Assembly (NCBI RefSeq): GCF_000222025.1
Contig: NZ_AFQO01000003.1
Coordinates: forward strand, 1-64,000
Origin: Haemophilus haemolyticus M19501
GTDB taxonomy: Bacteria > Pseudomonadota > Gammaproteobacteria > Enterobacterales > Pasteurellaceae
DNA: 64,000 bases
Direction of reading: 5' to 3'
Shown here in pieces: positions 20,434 through 32,725 of the stretch. How positions within the stretch are numbered: the stretch's first letter is position 1; every line of letters starts with the position of its first letter. Below the pieces are notes generated by a model, which had not been told where the DNA came from, searched no databases, and saw only the letters and a list, made by a program, of their open reading frames with translations. Made by a program: the position numbers and the translations under genes.

Positions 20434-21299
20434 TAGGCAACTTTTTCAGCCTTATAATTGCTGCTTGGGTTGAGAATTTCAAAACGTGCGGCAATGGTTT
20501 GTAATTCGTAAGAACCCAGTTCAAAGGTGGTTTTCATTACGCCTGCCACTTCATTATTCATTGCTTCAAAAGCTTCAACATCAGATTTTCCATTGAGCAA
20601 ATTCGCTAAGAATGTACCTGCGATTAAATCGCCCACGCCCACTGGTTCAAAGTTGAATTGATAAAGTGGACGGCTTAAATGCCAAACCCCCTCTGGGGTT
20701 GCCATAATAATTTCAAATGTATCAGGATCGTTAATTTTACCCGCACTGCCTAAATGTTTAACAAGAACTTTCTTCACGCCTTTTGCAATCAACGCATTCA
20801 CTGCTTTTAATACATCGTCAAAGGTATTAATTGGAAATTCGGTTAGCTGACGCAATTCGTGTAAGTTTGGCGTCATAATATCTGCCACTGGAATGGCTTT
20901 TTCAATAAGTGCTTCGCGAACACCATTGGCAACCACGCAGATTTTTTTCGGATGTGGCATTACAGGATCGCATAAATAAAGCGCATTTGGATTACGCAGT
21001 TTGATTTGCTCTAAAGCAAAAAGAATTTGATCGACTTGTTCCGCAGATCCTAAGTAACCTGATAGTAAGGCATCACATTCTTGTAGTTTTTCAATGTTAT
21101 CAAGTCCAGTTACAATTTCTCGGATTTGTTCTTGTGGAATGACCATGCCTGTCCATTTTCCGTATTGGGTGTGATTAGAAAATTGAACGGTATTTAATGC
21201 CCATACATCAACGCCTAACAACTGCATTGGAAAAGTCGCGGATTTATTACCCGCAAAACCATAGACCACGTGGGATTGGATCGAAAGTACATTTTTCAT
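20433..21299 (-). CDS. pdxY: Pyridoxal kinase PdxY
   Basis: A 288-residue ribokinase-fold kinase that phosphorylates pyridoxal in the vitamin B6 salvage pathway. It begins with the family start ([21 protein letters not shown]) and has the ATP/anion-hole motif [15 protein letters not shown] near the C-terminus with the catalytic Asp. Length equals E. coli PdxY (287). The stop codon shares a base with the tilS start (TAATG). AAAGGAG precedes the ATG. Confidence 0.95.
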   Translation of the reverse strand: MKNVLSIQSHVVYGFAGNKSATFPMQLLGVDVWALNTVQFSNHTQYGKWTGMVIPQEQIREIVTGLDNIEKLQECDALLSGYLGSAEQVDQILFALEQIKLRNPNALYLCDPVMPHPKKICVVANGVREALIEKAIPVADIMTPNLHELRQLTEFPINTFDDVLKAVNALIAKGVKKVLVKHLGSAGKINDPDTFEIIMATPEGVWHLSRPLYQFNFEPVGVGDLIAGTFLANLLNGKSDVEAFEAMNNEVAGVMKTTFELGSYELQTIAARFEILNPSSNYKAEKVA

Positions 21300-21330
21300 T
21301 GTATTTGCTCCTTTGTTGTATATTTAGATC

Positions 21331-21361
21331 AAAAAAGAGCGGCAAAAATCACCGCTCTTTT
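21331..21361 (-). terminator. Terminator after accA
   Basis: On the - strand, AAAGAGCGG/CCGCTCTTT has a 9-base loop and a run of six T. It lies 11 bases past the accA stop. This separates accA from pdxY. Confidence 0.93.
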
Positions 21362-21371
21362 AGAATGTTAG

Positions 21372-22319
21372 TTAGCAATAACCGTAAGACATTAAACGTG
21401 CATAGCGTCTATTTAATAATTCTTCTTTGCTTAGCCCGTCAAGTTCTGATAAATCTTCTTTTAAGCGAAGTTTTAAGTTTTCAGCCATTTCTAGATAATT
21501 ACGATGTGCGCCACCTAAAGGTTCTTGCACAATGCTATCTATGAGATTTAATTCTTTCAAACGGCTTGCGGTTAATCCCATTACTTCTGCTGCTGTTGAT
21601 GCCTTTTCCGCACTTTTCCAAAGAATAGAAGCGCAGCCTTCAGGCGAGATCACAGAATAAGTGGAATACTGCAACATATTAACTTTATCGCCCACGCCAA
21701 TAGCTAATGCACCGCCCGAACCGCCTTCGCCGATAACGGTACAAATAACAGGAACGGTAAGTTGTGCCATTTCGCGTAAGTTACGGGCGATAGCTTCCGC
21801 TTGACCACGTTCTTCTGCGCCGATACCAGGATAAGCTCCTGGTGTGTCAATAAATGTGATAATTGGCAATTTAAAACGTTCAGCCATTTCCATTAAACGT
21901 AACGCTTTACGATAGCCTTCAGGTGCGGGCATACCAAAATTGCGTTGCACTTTTTCTTTTACGGAACGACCTTTTTGATGACCAATTACCATCACTGGGC
22001 GACCATCTAAACGCGCCAAGCCACCAACAATCGCTTTATCATCAGCAAAAGCGCGGTCGCCTGCAAGTTCTTCAAATTCCGTAAAAATATGTTCGATATA
22101 ATCTAATGTATAAGGGCGGTTTGGATGACGAGCCATACGCGAAACTTGCCAAGCATCAAGGTTAGCAAAGGTTTTTTTAGTGAGTTCGTTACTTTTCTTT
22201 TGTAAGCGTTTGATTTCATCAGTTAAATCAACTTTATCATCTGATGCTGCTCGTAATGCTTCAATTTTTGCTTCTAATTCAGCAATCGGCAATTCAAAAT
22301 CTAAATATTCTTGGTTCAT
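21372..22319 (-). CDS. accA: Acetyl-CoA carboxylase carboxyltransferase subunit alpha
   Basis: A 315-residue subunit of the carboxyltransferase, which with AccD moves CO2 from carboxybiotin to acetyl-CoA to make malonyl-CoA for fatty acid synthesis. The coil-like N-terminus ([13 protein letters not shown]...) is followed by the crotonase-fold core with [26 protein letters not shown] and [15 protein letters not shown]. Length is close to E. coli AccA (319). It is flanked by its own terminator, with a USS about 30 bases before the start. Confidence 0.97.
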   Translation of the reverse strand: MNQEYLDFELPIAELEAKIEALRAASDDKVDLTDEIKRLQKKSNELTKKTFANLDAWQVSRMARHPNRPYTLDYIEHIFTEFEELAGDRAFADDKAIVGGLARLDGRPVMVIGHQKGRSVKEKVQRNFGMPAPEGYRKALRLMEMAERFKLPIITFIDTPGAYPGIGAEERGQAEAIARNLREMAQLTVPVICTVIGEGGSGGALAIGVGDKVNMLQYSTYSVISPEGCASILWKSAEKASTAAEVMGLTASRLKELNLIDSIVQEPLGGAHRNYLEMAENLKLRLKEDLSELDGLSKEELLNRRYARLMSYGYC

Positions 22320-22407
22320 TTTGTTATCCTAAAAAGACCGTAAAAATCGACCGCACTTTATCAAGAATTAAACTGTGGCGCAAATGGTTTTCACTGGTTG
22401 GGCTAGC

Positions 22408-23193
22408 TTATAATCGCTCTTTTTTGAAGAGTGATAAGACAAATAAAAACGCTGAACAAATCACAACAGAAGGCCCTGCTGCAGTATCATAAAAGGCTGA
22501 TAAGATTAATCCACCTATAATCGATAACATACTGACTACAATCGCCCAGCCCACCATAGATTCTGGCGTTCTCGCAAAGCGGCGAGCGGTTGCCGCAGGG
22601 ATTATTAATAAGGATGTGATAATTAATGCCCCGACAAATTTCATACTCAAGGCAATCGTCAATGCAGTTAATATCATTAAAATAAAACGCATTTTTTTGA
22701 TATTAATGCCTTCAACTTGCGCAAGTTCTGGCGATACGGTGGTGGAAAGTAAGGATTGCCAAAAGTAAATTAATGTTGAAAGCACAATTATTACGCCAAT
22801 TCCAATATAAATTAAATCGGTATAGTTAATTGCGAGTAAATCCCCAAATAAATAATTCATTAAATCTACCCGTACATTCCGTAATAACCCTACTGTCACA
22901 ACCCCAAGAGATAAACAGCTATGGGCGATAATGCCGAGCAAGGTATCAATAGAAAATTGTGTGTTGCTTTCTAACCACACCATTGCGATAGCAAGAATTA
23001 AGGTAAGCACCACAATTGCAATGTAAGGATTGACTTGTAAGAAAATACCTAACGCCACACCAAGCAAGGCAGAATGAGAAAGGGTGTCGCCAAAATAAGC
23101 CATTTTCCGCCACACCACAAATACGCCAAGTGGCGCGGTAATAAGCGAAAGCACAATGCCTGTTAAAAGGGCAGGAAATAAAATTTCAAACAT
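22408..23193 (-). CDS. znuB: Zinc ABC transporter permease ZnuB
   Basis: A 261-residue ABC-3 family integral membrane permease with about 8 hydrophobic helices. It includes the family segment [17 protein letters not shown] near residue 34 and [20 protein letters not shown] near 185. It forms the membrane part of high-affinity zinc uptake with ZnuC. Its start overlaps the znuC stop (TAATG), so translation is coupled. The binding protein ZnuA is not encoded here, so it must be elsewhere. I saw no obvious Zur palindrome before znuC. Confidence 0.93.
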   Translation of the reverse strand: MFEILFPALLTGIVLSLITAPLGVFVVWRKMAYFGDTLSHSALLGVALGIFLQVNPYIAIVVLTLILAIAMVWLESNTQFSIDTLLGIIAHSCLSLGVVTVGLLRNVRVDLMNYLFGDLLAINYTDLIYIGIGVIIVLSTLIYFWQSLLSTTVSPELAQVEGINIKKMRFILMILTALTIALSMKFVGALIITSLLIIPAATARRFARTPESMVGWAIVVSMLSIIGGLILSAFYDTAAGPSVVICSAFLFVLSLFKKERL

Positions 23194-23999
23194 TATTTAT
23201 CCTTATTTTGACAATGCACTGCTGATGAATTACAACCGCACACATCGCCGTGCAAGGTGTGATGATGATTGTGATGATGGGTATAAAAGCCGACATTTTG
23301 TGCGAGCTGATTTCCCCATAAACGCATAAATGTTGGATCATTTGAGAGAACATCAGGCGTACCTGCACAGCAAATATGTTGGTTAATACACAATACTTCT
23401 TTACTATCCGCCATCACAATGTGTAAATCGTGTGATACCATCAATACGGCACAATTTAATTTTTGTTGGGTTTGATGAATGAGCTGATAAAGCTCTGCCT
23501 GCCCCGTAATGTCTACGCCTTGAGTGGGTTCGTCTAGCACAAGTAAATTCGGTTTATTTAAAATTGCACGCGTCAATAATACGCGTTGCATTTCGCCACC
23601 AGAAAGTTTTTGCATATTGCTTTTGCGTAAATGTGAAATCGAAAGTTGCTCAAGTGCGGTGGATATTTCTTGTGTTTTAATGCCTTTTTTTAGCGAAAGA
23701 AATCGCTCAACCGTAATAGGCAAACTATGATCCAAATGGATTTTTTGTGGTACATAACCAATGCGAACATTTTTACTATAAATGACTTCGCCAGAAGTCG
23801 GCATTTGTAGTTTTAATAAGGTTTTTAACAACGTAGATTTGCCACCACCATTTGGCCCCACAATGGTAATAATAGAATTGGGATAGATATTTAAATTAAT
23901 ATTTTGCAGAGCGGTTTTTTGTGCGAAAACCACATTGATATTTTTTAATTGAATGAGCGGTTGTGAGTTTTGCTCGTTGCGAATGGCTGTGATATTCAT
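23193..23999 (-). CDS. znuC: Zinc ABC transporter ATP-binding protein ZnuC
   Basis: A 268-residue ABC ATPase. Walker A is [14 protein letters not shown] (about residues 52-65), the signature is [14 protein letters not shown] (about 136-149) and Walker B is [12 protein letters not shown]. The C-terminal ~35 residues are rich in His and Cys ([17 protein letters not shown]...). That suits zinc binding by the cytoplasmic subunit and is an extension beyond the ATPase fold. It is divergent from mepM, next to which znu genes also lie in E. coli. Confidence 0.94.
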   Translation of the reverse strand: MNITAIRNEQNSQPLIQLKNINVVFAQKTALQNINLNIYPNSIITIVGPNGGGKSTLLKTLLKLQMPTSGEVIYSKNVRIGYVPQKIHLDHSLPITVERFLSLKKGIKTQEISTALEQLSISHLRKSNMQKLSGGEMQRVLLTRAILNKPNLLVLDEPTQGVDITGQAELYQLIHQTQQKLNCAVLMVSHDLHIVMADSKEVLCINQHICCAGTPDVLSNDPTFMRLWGNQLAQNVGFYTHHHNHHHTLHGDVCGCNSSAVHCQNKDK

Positions 24000-24104
24000 A
24001 AAATCGCCGTGTTTTCAACAATGGTTGGGGAAAATAACGCATTTTTATAGAATTCTCAAGATTTTCTACCCAATGTCGAATATTTAAGCATTTGAATAAT
24101 GCTT

Positions 24105-24133
24105 TTTCCATAGGAATGAATTTTCTTTATAAT
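24105..24133 (+). promoter_or_regulatory. Candidate sigma-70 promoter for mepM
   Basis: TTTCCA and TATAAT are spaced 17 bases apart, with the -10 ending 38 bases before the mepM start. The -35 matches 4 of 6. Confidence 0.45.
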
Positions 24134-24170
24134 CTGTAGTCTGAATGCTGAAAACTTTTTTATTTTAGGG

Positions 24171-25598
24171 ATGCCAGTGCAACACGTAAAATTAGCTCGA
24201 GATAGACGAAAAAAACGCGCATATATAAAAGTAGGCGTGTTTTTGATGGCTATTTTGCTTATTTTGACCGGCATTTTACTTACAATAAAAAGCAAACCTG
24301 AAGAAAATCCCATATTTTCCACCTCTGACAGCGGGGAATATCACGAGTTAAATACATCGCCAGATAAAAATTCCACCGCACTTCAACCTGATGAAGATGC
24401 CACCTCTTATGATGATGAACTGCAAGCAAAAGATGATGAAGTTGATGAAGTAAAACTATCTTCAGATGATCTCGATACTTTACCTCAACACGCACAAGAC
24501 GCACTCAATGGTTTATTAGACGCAGCCGATCAAGCCATAAGAATTACTGATCAATTTAGCTATACGGTAACCGAAGGGGACACCTTAAAAGATGTTTTAG
24601 TTTTGTCAGGTTTAGATGATTCATCAGTACAACCGTTGATCACGCTTGATCCCGAATTAGCCCACTTAAAAGCAGGTCAGCAATTTTACTGGATTTTAGA
24701 TAAAAATGATAACTTGGAATATTTAAATTGGCTGGTTTCTGAAAAAGAAGAACGTATTTATGAACGTCTCGAAGATGGGAAATTTAAACGCCAAGTTATT
24801 GAAAAGAAAAGTATTTGGCGAAAAGAAGTATTAAAAGGCGAGATTCAAAATTCTTTAAATAGTAGTTTAAGAGAACAAGGTCTTGATACACGACAAATTA
24901 GCCAACTTAGTAACGCCTTACAATGGCAAGTGAGTTTGAGAAAACTAAAAAAAGGCACTCAATTTGCTATTTTAGTTTCTCGTGAATATTTAGGCGATAA
25001 ACTCACTGGTCAAGGTAATGTTGAGGCGTTACGTATTTCATCTGGCGGTAAAAATTATTATGCAGTGCAAGCGGCAAATGGTCGTTATTACAATCAGCAA
25101 GGAGAAACCTTAGGCAAAGGTTTTGCTCGTTATCCATTACAACGCCAAGCACGCGTTTCCTCCCCTTTTAATCCAAATCGCCGTCATCCAGTAACAGGAC
25201 GTGTTCGTCCCCATAAAGGCGTGGATTTCTCTGTTTCTCAAGGCACACCAGTTATTGCACCAGCAGATGGCACAGTTGAAAAGGTCGCTTATCAGGCTGG
25301 CGGTGCTGGACGTTATGTTATGTTGCGTCACGGGCGTGAATATCAAACTGTTTATATGCACTTGAGCAAATCCTTAGTAAAAGCAGGACAAACCGTTAAA
25401 AAAGGCGAACGTATTGCACTTTCTGGTAATACGGGCATTTCTACGGGGCCGCATTTACATTATGAATTTCATATTAACGGTCGGGCAGTGAATCCTCTTA
25501 CCGTAAAATTACCGGGTACTAGCAGCGGTATGAGTTCAGCTGAACGGAAACAATTCCTTGTTCGTGTTCGTGAAGCAGAAAAAATGTTAAAACCCTAA
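24171..25598 (+). CDS. mepM: MepM-type murein DD-endopeptidase (M23 family)
   Basis: A 475-residue envelope enzyme that cuts D-Ala-mDAP cross-links so new peptidoglycan can be inserted. There is one N-terminal membrane anchor (about residues 22-42), an acidic linker, an OapA/LysM-like domain beginning [18 protein letters not shown] (about 130-150), and a C-terminal LytM/M23 domain. The zinc ligands are visible as HKGVDF (H and D, near residue 347-351) and HLHYEF (near 429). [20 protein letters not shown] is diagnostic. Length is close to E. coli MepM/YebA (440). The gene next to znuC is also conserved in E. coli. Confidence 0.92.
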   Translation: MPVQHVKLARDRRKKRAYIKVGVFLMAILLILTGILLTIKSKPEENPIFSTSDSGEYHELNTSPDKNSTALQPDEDATSYDDELQAKDDEVDEVKLSSDDLDTLPQHAQDALNGLLDAADQAIRITDQFSYTVTEGDTLKDVLVLSGLDDSSVQPLITLDPELAHLKAGQQFYWILDKNDNLEYLNWLVSEKEERIYERLEDGKFKRQVIEKKSIWRKEVLKGEIQNSLNSSLREQGLDTRQISQLSNALQWQVSLRKLKKGTQFAILVSREYLGDKLTGQGNVEALRISSGGKNYYAVQAANGRYYNQQGETLGKGFARYPLQRQARVSSPFNPNRRHPVTGRVRPHKGVDFSVSQGTPVIAPADGTVEKVAYQAGGAGRYVMLRHGREYQTVYMHLSKSLVKAGQTVKKGERIALSGNTGISTGPHLHYEFHINGRAVNPLTVKLPGTSSGMSSAERKQFLVRVREAEKMLKP

Positions 25599-25605
25599 CT
25601 ATACA

Positions 25606-25634
25606 AAGTGCGGTCAAAAATGGTCGCATTTTTA
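25606..25634 (+). terminator. USS-based terminator after mepM
   Basis: AAGTGCG (part of a USS, 25606-25612) pairs with CGCATTT (25625-25631) including one GU. It is followed by T residues, just after the mepM stop. The stem is short, so confidence is moderate. Confidence 0.55.
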
Positions 25635-25639
25635 CCTTA

Positions 25640-25657
25640 TGTAAAATAATATTTACA
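25640..25657 (+). promoter_or_regulatory. Strong TyrR box upstream of tyrR
   Basis: TGTAAAATAATATTTACA is a perfect match to the TyrR box TGTAAA-N6-TTTACA. It lies just upstream of the presumed tyrR -35 element. A weaker box follows at 25664-25681. This indicates autoregulation, as known for E. coli tyrR. Confidence 0.85.
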
Positions 25658-25662
25658 CTTTG

Positions 25663-25691
25663 TTGTAAAGAAATTATCATAGCCATATATT
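25663..25691 (+). promoter_or_regulatory. tyrR promoter with overlapping weak TyrR box
   Basis: TTGTAA (25663-25668) and TATATT (25686-25691) are separated by 17 bases; the latter matches the -10 consensus at 5 of 6. The left half of a weak TyrR box (TGTAAA, 25664-25669, right half degraded) overlaps the -35, so a TyrR hexamer bound to both boxes would block RNA polymerase. Confidence 0.6.
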
Positions 25692-25712
25692 AATTATCTC
25701 CATTCCCTGAAT

Positions 25713-26669
25713 ATGACAATTTCTAAATTTGATCCACAAAATCCTTTCGATTGTTTTATTGTGCAAAGTGAAGCGATGAAAAGTACGGTAGAAAACGCGA
25801 AACGTTTTGCTATGTTTGATGTGCCTTTGTTAATTCAAGGCGAAACGGGGACAGGAAAGGATTTGTTAGCGAAAGCCTGCCATTATCAGAGTTTACGTCG
25901 TGATAAAAAATTTATCGCAGTAAATTGTGCTGGGTTGCCTGATGAAGATGCCGAAAGTGAAATGTTTGGTCGAAAAGTCGGAGACAGTGAAACCATTGGT
26001 TTTTTTGAATACGCAAATGAGGGTACAGTTTTACTCGATGGTATTGCTGAACTTTCATTGAGTTTACAGGCTAAATTATTGCGTTTTTTAACGGATGGAT
26101 CTTTCCGTCGAGTAGGCGAAGAAAAGGAACATTATGCAAATGTACGCGTAATTTGCACATCACAAATTCCACTTCATTTGCTTGTTGAGCAAGGTAAAGT
26201 ACGTGCTGATTTGTTTCATCGCTTAAATGTTCTCACTATTAATGTGCCACCATTACGTGATCGAATTGCAGATATTGAGCCGCTGGCACAAGGTTTTTTA
26301 CAGGACATCAGCGAAGAATTAAAAATTGCAAAACCAACTTTCGATAAAGATTTTCTTCTTTATTTGCAGAAATATGATTGGAAAGGGAATGTTCGTGAGC
26401 TTTATAACACCCTTTATCGTGCCTGCTCTCTAGTACAAGATAATCATTTAACTATCGAAAGTTTAAATCTTGCTCCGCCACAAAGTGCGGTAATTTCTTT
26501 GGATGAATTTGAAAATAAAACCTTAGATGAAATCATCGGTTCTTATGAGGCACAAGTTCTAAAATTATTTTATGCAGAATATCCAAGCACGAGAAAATTA
26601 GCTCAACGTTTAGGCGTTTCCCATACTGCGATTGCGAATAAATTGAAACAATATGGAATTGGAAAATAA
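25713..26669 (+). CDS. tyrR: TyrR, aromatic amino acid regulator (short form)
   Basis: A 318-residue regulator of aromatic amino acid transport and synthesis. Only the central AAA+ ATPase domain and the C-terminal helix-turn-helix are present. Walker A is QGETGTGKDLLAKACH (about residues 38-53), and the HTH is STRKLAQRLGVSHTAIANKLKQ at the end. The ACT/PAS N-terminal half of E. coli TyrR (513 residues), needed for activation, is absent. The sigma-54 contact loop GAFTGA is replaced, as in all TyrR. Published work describes H. influenzae TyrR as this short form. It is predicted to be mainly a repressor and lies behind its own TyrR boxes. Confidence 0.93.
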   Translation: MTISKFDPQNPFDCFIVQSEAMKSTVENAKRFAMFDVPLLIQGETGTGKDLLAKACHYQSLRRDKKFIAVNCAGLPDEDAESEMFGRKVGDSETIGFFEYANEGTVLLDGIAELSLSLQAKLLRFLTDGSFRRVGEEKEHYANVRVICTSQIPLHLLVEQGKVRADLFHRLNVLTINVPPLRDRIADIEPLAQGFLQDISEELKIAKPTFDKDFLLYLQKYDWKGNVRELYNTLYRACSLVQDNHLTIESLNLAPPQSAVISLDEFENKTLDEIIGSYEAQVLKLFYAEYPSTRKLAQRLGVSHTAIANKLKQYGIGK

Positions 26670-26680
26670 TTTTCTATAAA

Positions 26681-28042
26681 TTAGGCATCCTGAGATTGTA
26701 TTTTAATATCCGCTAATCTAGAAAATTGCTTACATAACTTTAACCACATAATTTTATCAATTTGTACGTCTAACAAGAATTCTCCTTGTTCCGAAATTTG
26801 TTCATGGCGTACACAATCAAGTTGATAAAAAATATGGCGAAGTTTGCCTTCGTGTGGTTGTAAAATTAAAGAAAGAGAAAGTATCTCATTTTTTAACCGC
26901 ACTTTAATGGCTTCAAATAATAAATGAATACCTAGCTCGTTTTGAGCGGAGAGATAGACTGCAACAGGCTGGTTTTCATCATTGTATTCGATATGCGGTA
27001 CAACATTTTCCAACAAATCAATTTTGTTATATACCAATAGAACAGGCACTCCTCCTGCACCAATTTCCTCTAGTACATCATTGACCGCATCGATATTTTC
27101 TTGTTTTCGTGAATCAGCCGCATCAATCACATGAAGTAATAAGCTAGCTTCTACCGTTTCTTGTAAAGTCGATTTAAAGGCTGAAACAAGATCATGAGGA
27201 AGCTGTCGAACAAATCCTACTGTATCCGCTAAAATTGCTGTACCTACATCTTGAATCTGTAATTTTCGTAAAGTTGGATCTAATGTTGCAAAAAGCTGAT
27301 CTGCGGCATAAACCTCTGCGTTGGCTAAATGATTAAATAAGGTTGATTTCCCTGCATTGGTGTAGCCAACAAGTGAAATTGTTGGAATGTCTGCTTTTTG
27401 GCGTGTTTGGCGATTTTGATTGCGCTGTTTCTCTACTTTTGCCAATCGATTTTGTAATTGAGAAATGCGCACTTTAATTAAGCGACGATCGGTTTCTAAC
27501 TGGGTTTCACCCGGCCCACGTAATCCTACCGCGCCTTTTTGTTGATCTAAGCCTGTTTTGCGACGAACTAATCGAGTGGATAAGTGTTTTAGTTGCGCGA
27601 GTTCAACCTGTAATTTTCCTTCATGAGAGCGTGCTCGTTGGGCGAAAATATCTAAAATGACGCCAGTGCGATCGACCACTCGACAATGACATAAACTTTC
27701 TAAGTTACGTGTTTGTGCGGGCGTTAATTGATGGTTAACAAGCACTACATCAGCATTATGTGATTGCACTGCATCTGCAATTTCTTGAGCTTTTCCTTCA
27801 CCTACAAAATATTTAGCTTGAGGAGTGCTACGGCTTGTGGTGATAGTATCTAATACATCCACATTGGCAGAATCAGCGAGTAGCAAAAACTCTTGTAGAT
27901 CGTCAGTGTTTTTATCTTGCGCAAAGAAAACGTGAACCACGATGGCGGTATCACGCGTTTTTTCAGATTGTTGAGATGAAGAAAGTGCGGTTGAAATTTC
28001 CTGAGAATTTTCAACCGCACTTAATAAATATTGATTATCCAT
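26681..28042 (-). CDS. hflX: Ribosome-associated GTPase HflX
   Basis: A 453-residue GTPase of the OBG-HflX class. In E. coli it splits stalled 70S ribosomes during heat stress. An N-terminal HflX domain contains the glycine-rich linker [17 protein letters not shown] (about residues 168-184). The G domain has [14 protein letters not shown] (about 226-239), [10 protein letters not shown] and NKID. Length is near E. coli HflX (426) with an extended N-terminus holding a USS. It follows hfq by 14 bases on the same strand, the hfq-hflX order of E. coli. Confidence 0.95.
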   Translation of the reverse strand: MDNQYLLSAVENSQEISTALSSSQQSEKTRDTAIVVHVFFAQDKNTDDLQEFLLLADSANVDVLDTITTSRSTPQAKYFVGEGKAQEIADAVQSHNADVVLVNHQLTPAQTRNLESLCHCRVVDRTGVILDIFAQRARSHEGKLQVELAQLKHLSTRLVRRKTGLDQQKGAVGLRGPGETQLETDRRLIKVRISQLQNRLAKVEKQRNQNRQTRQKADIPTISLVGYTNAGKSTLFNHLANAEVYAADQLFATLDPTLRKLQIQDVGTAILADTVGFVRQLPHDLVSAFKSTLQETVEASLLLHVIDAADSRKQENIDAVNDVLEEIGAGGVPVLLVYNKIDLLENVVPHIEYNDENQPVAVYLSAQNELGIHLLFEAIKVRLKNEILSLSLILQPHEGKLRHIFYQLDCVRHEQISEQGEFLLDVQIDKIMWLKLCKQFSRLADIKIQSQDA

Positions 28043-28056
28043 TGATGGAGCTGTGA

Positions 28057-29392
<1,336 letters not shown>

Positions 29393-29803
29393 CTTTTTTC
29401 CTTTTGAAAATTGGCGCGAATCATATCACAAAGGCACTATTAACGTAACTCTATGAACGTAATATTCACCTTGCTAATTAATCGTTTTCTATGGATAATA
29501 GAGCGTCTTTTTACGCCTAAGAATTTGCGTAAAAAAGGATAAGTTTTGTTGGTGAAAACTCAATGCAGCAATCGGCATAAGACATTGATAATCAACATTT
29601 TTCTTGAAATGAATTAGCTGCTTGCAACGCGTGTGGAATATCGCGTTGTTTTATAAAGCAAACGTTTATGCTTAATAACGTTATCAATGCACCCAGCAAC
29701 ATACAGTCGTGAGATTGACTGGCGCGAGAAACACGAGGTCGATAACGAAGCAAAGTGCGGTTTATTTTGAGGTCTTTTAAAATATTTAATAAGAGAATTG
29801 ACA
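29393..29803 (+). promoter_or_regulatory. Promoter and long 5' leader of rne
   Basis: The 411-bp gap between divergent rluC and rne has no gene. A sigma-70-like promoter TTGCTA-17-GATAAT (29471-29499) would give a leader of about 300 bases. The leader contains two perfect hairpins: TTTTTACGC/GCGTAAAAA (29508-29535) and CAACGCG/CGCGTTG (29625-29648). In E. coli the long rne leader mediates autoregulation by RNase E cleavage, so the same is likely here. I could not align the hairpins to the E. coli HP2/HP3 elements by eye. Confidence 0.5.
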
Positions 29804-32620
29804 ATGAAAAGAATGTTAATTAATGCGACTCAAAAAGAAGAGTTGCGTGTAGCGCTTGTTGACGGACAGCGCTTATTTGACCTGGATATTGAAAGCCCAG
29901 GACATGAGCAAAAAAAAGCGAACATCTACAAAGGGAAAATTACTCGCGTTGAGCCAAGCTTAGAAGCGGCTTTTGTAGATTATGGTGCAGAACGTCATGG
30001 TTTTTTGCCATTAAAAGAAATTGCTCGTGAATATTTTCCCGATGATTATGTTTTCCAAGGTCGTCCGAATATTCGCGATATCTTGAGCGAAGGCCAAGAA
30101 GTTATCGTTCAAGTTAATAAAGAAGAACGCGGAAACAAAGGCGCAGCCTTAACCACTTTCGTTTCTCTTGCGGGTAGTTATTTGGTTATTATGCCAAATA
30201 ATCCGCGTGCCGGTGGGATCTCTCGTCGTATCGAAGGGGATGAGCGCACTGAATTAAAAGAGGCATTAAGTTCATTAGATGTGCCTGAAGGCGTGGGGTT
30301 GATTGTTCGTACTGCTGGTGTGGGTAAATCTCCAGAAGAGTTGCAGTGGGACTTAAAAGTTTTACTTCACCATTGGGAAGCGATTAAACAAGCCTCTCAA
30401 AATCGTCCAGCACCTTTCTTGATTCATCAAGAAAGTGATGTAATTGTTCGTGCTATTCGTGATTATTTGCGCCGTGATATTGGTGAGATCCTTATTGATA
30501 GCCCGAAAGTATTTGAAAAAGCAAAAGAGCATATCAAACTTGTTCGCCCTGATTTCATCAATCGCGTGAAACTTTATCAAGGCGAAGTGCCTCTTTTCAG
30601 CCACTATCAGATCGAATCTCAAATCGAGTCAGCATTCCAACGTGAAGTGCGTTTACCTTCTGGCGGTTCAATCGTTATTGATGTAACTGAAGCCTTAACT
30701 GCTATTGATATTAACTCCGCTCGTTCTACTCGTGGTGGTGATATTGAAGAAACGGCATTGAATACTAACCTTGAAGCGGCAGATGAAATTGCTCGTCAAT
30801 TACGCTTGCGTGACTTAGGTGGTTTAGTTGTTATCGATTTCATTGATATGACGCCTGTTCGTCACCAACGTGAAGTGGAAAATCGTATTCGTGATGCCGT
30901 TCGCCAAGATCGTGCTCGTATTCAAATTAGCCGCATTTCTCGTTTCGGTTTGTTAGAAATGTCACGTCAGCGTTTAAGTCCTTCATTAGGTGAGTCTTCA
31001 CATCATATTTGTCCTCGTTGTCAAGGAACAGGTAAAGTGCGTGATAACGAATCTCTTTCCTTGTCTATCTTGCGTCTAATCGAGGAAGAAGCATTAAAAG
31101 AAAACACTAAACAAGTGCATACGATTGTGCCAGTGCAAATTGCCTCTTATCTTCTTAACGAAAAACGTAAAGCAATTAGCAATATTGAAAAACGTCACAA
31201 TGTAGATGTCATTGTTGCGCCAAATGAAGCAATGGAAACACCGCACTTTAGCGTATTCCGCTTACGAGATGGCGAAGAGGTGAATGAATTGAGCTATAAC
31301 TTAGCGAAAATTCACTGTGAGAAAGATGAAAGCACTGAGGAATCTCTTGTTTCTCGTAATGTGGAAACAACTGTTGTTGCTGAACAACCAGCAGTTGAAA
31401 GTGCGGCAGTGGCACTTTCTATTTCTGAAGCAGCTCCAACTCCAGTTGAGCGTAAATCGAATGAACCGTCTTTGTTAGCGAAAATTATTGCGAAAATTAA
31501 AGGTTTATTTGCTTCTGAATCCGAAGAAAATAAACCAAAAAATAACCGCACTTCGCGCAATTCTAATCGTAATCAACGTCGTCCACAGGATCGCCGTACT
31601 TCTCGTCGTCCACGTTCTGAAAATAACGAAATGGAAAGAACCGAAGAGCAAGTTCGTAATATCCGCGAGCGTAATCAACGCCGTCCTCGCCGTAACTTAG
31701 TGGAAGAAAGTATCGCTGAAAGTGCGGTAAATTCTACACCGGTTTTTGAGGCTCAGGATGAAAAAACTGAGCAAGTGACTCAACGCCGTCAACGTCGTGA
31801 TTTACGTAAACGCGTGCGTGTTGAAGATAATGAGATGGCTGTTGAAAATAACGAAAGCGTTGTTGAACAAATGCCAGAAGTGGGTGTTATCGAAGTTCAG
31901 ACCGTTCAGGATAATGAAAAACCAGTTCGTCAAAACCAAGAGCGTTCTGAACGTCAAGATCGTCAACGTCGCACTCCACGTCATTTACGTGCAGCGAATA
32001 ATCAACGTCGTCGCCGTAATCAAGAGCCAAAATCGCCAATGCCATTATTTGCTGCAGTGGCTTCACCTGAATTGGCAAGTGGAAAAGCTTGGGTGGACTA
32101 TTCAACAGTGAACACTCCGAAAGAAAATAATTTCTTATCTGTGGATGAATTGCTCGAGCAAGAGAAAACTAAAAAAGGTTTTATCACGCCAGCAATGGGG
32201 ATTGTGGTTGAAGAAAAATCTCTTGAAGTAAAACCAGCATTAGATTTTATTACTCAGCCCGCTAATGAATCTGTACAGAAAAAAGTACAAGAATCTCTAG
32301 AGCGTTTAAATTCTCATAAATCTCAAGAGATTGTTGAGTCTATTGATCCCGCGATTAATGTAGATGAATCTGAAACTGTCGAAAAAGTATCGAAATTTAT
32401 CCGCACTTATGAGTTTAATGGACGTTTAGGTACTATTTCTTCAGTGACTCATACAAAAGCAGAGATGACTTTGGCGAAAGCAAGTGATGAAATGCCAGAA
32501 GCTTTCCCAATTATTGAATGGCAAGATTCTCGCTATTATTTTTACGGTAAAGGGGCGGCAGGGCATCATTGTGCGATTAGCCATGTATATTCTGAGCCTA
32601 CTCGAGCAAAATCAGAGTAA
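29804..32620 (+). CDS. rne: Ribonuclease E
   Basis: A 938-residue endoribonuclease, the core of the RNA degradosome and rRNA/tRNA processing. The catalytic half (1-~510) is highly conserved: the S1 domain ([20 protein letters not shown]), the catalytic aspartates in [13 protein letters not shown] and VVIDFIDM, and the zinc-link cysteines CPRCQGTGK near 404-412. The tail holds an amphipathic helix ([16 protein letters not shown], ~555-570) like the membrane anchor of E. coli RNase E. It also has two arginine-rich stretches and a C-terminal YGKGAAG block like the PNPase-binding site. The ATG at 29804 gives the conserved [10 protein letters not shown]; the TTG at 29798 is rejected. Confidence 0.97.
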   Translation: MKRMLINATQKEELRVALVDGQRLFDLDIESPGHEQKKANIYKGKITRVEPSLEAAFVDYGAERHGFLPLKEIAREYFPDDYVFQGRPNIRDILSEGQEVIVQVNKEERGNKGAALTTFVSLAGSYLVIMPNNPRAGGISRRIEGDERTELKEALSSLDVPEGVGLIVRTAGVGKSPEELQWDLKVLLHHWEAIKQASQNRPAPFLIHQESDVIVRAIRDYLRRDIGEILIDSPKVFEKAKEHIKLVRPDFINRVKLYQGEVPLFSHYQIESQIESAFQREVRLPSGGSIVIDVTEALTAIDINSARSTRGGDIEETALNTNLEAADEIARQLRLRDLGGLVVIDFIDMTPVRHQREVENRIRDAVRQDRARIQISRISRFGLLEMSRQRLSPSLGESSHHICPRCQGTGKVRDNESLSLSILRLIEEEALKENTKQVHTIVPVQIASYLLNEKRKAISNIEKRHNVDVIVAPNEAMETPHFSVFRLRDGEEVNELSYNLAKIHCEKDESTEESLVSRNVETTVVAEQPAVESAAVALSISEAAPTPVERKSNEPSLLAKIIAKIKGLFASESEENKPKNNRTSRNSNRNQRRPQDRRTSRRPRSENNEMERTEEQVRNIRERNQRRPRRNLVEESIAESAVNSTPVFEAQDEKTEQVTQRRQRRDLRKRVRVEDNEMAVENNESVVEQMPEVGVIEVQTVQDNEKPVRQNQERSERQDRQRRTPRHLRAANNQRRRRNQEPKSPMPLFAAVASPELASGKAWVDYSTVNTPKENNFLSVDELLEQEKTKKGFITPAMGIVVEEKSLEVKPALDFITQPANESVQKKVQESLERLNSHKSQEIVESIDPAINVDESETVEKVSKFIRTYEFNGRLGTISSVTHTKAEMTLAKASDEMPEAFPIIEWQDSRYYFYGKGAAGHHCAISHVYSEPTRAKSE

Positions 32621-32725
32621 TTTAAAATAAAAAATTAGAATTGGCGTGATGTTTATTACGTCAATTCTTTTTATTTTGAGGTTGCAGTAAAAATAATCAC
32701 TTGATAAAAACGAGATGATTTCTGC

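Noticed and set aside
24000-24170. Zur operator between znuC and mepM
   Set aside because: No palindrome similar to the GTTATAATATAAC-type consensus was found in the gap.
31488-32111. Alternative-frame ORFs within the rne tail
   Set aside because: The arginine-rich low-complexity coding sequence leaves other frames open by composition; no start signals and no conserved features.
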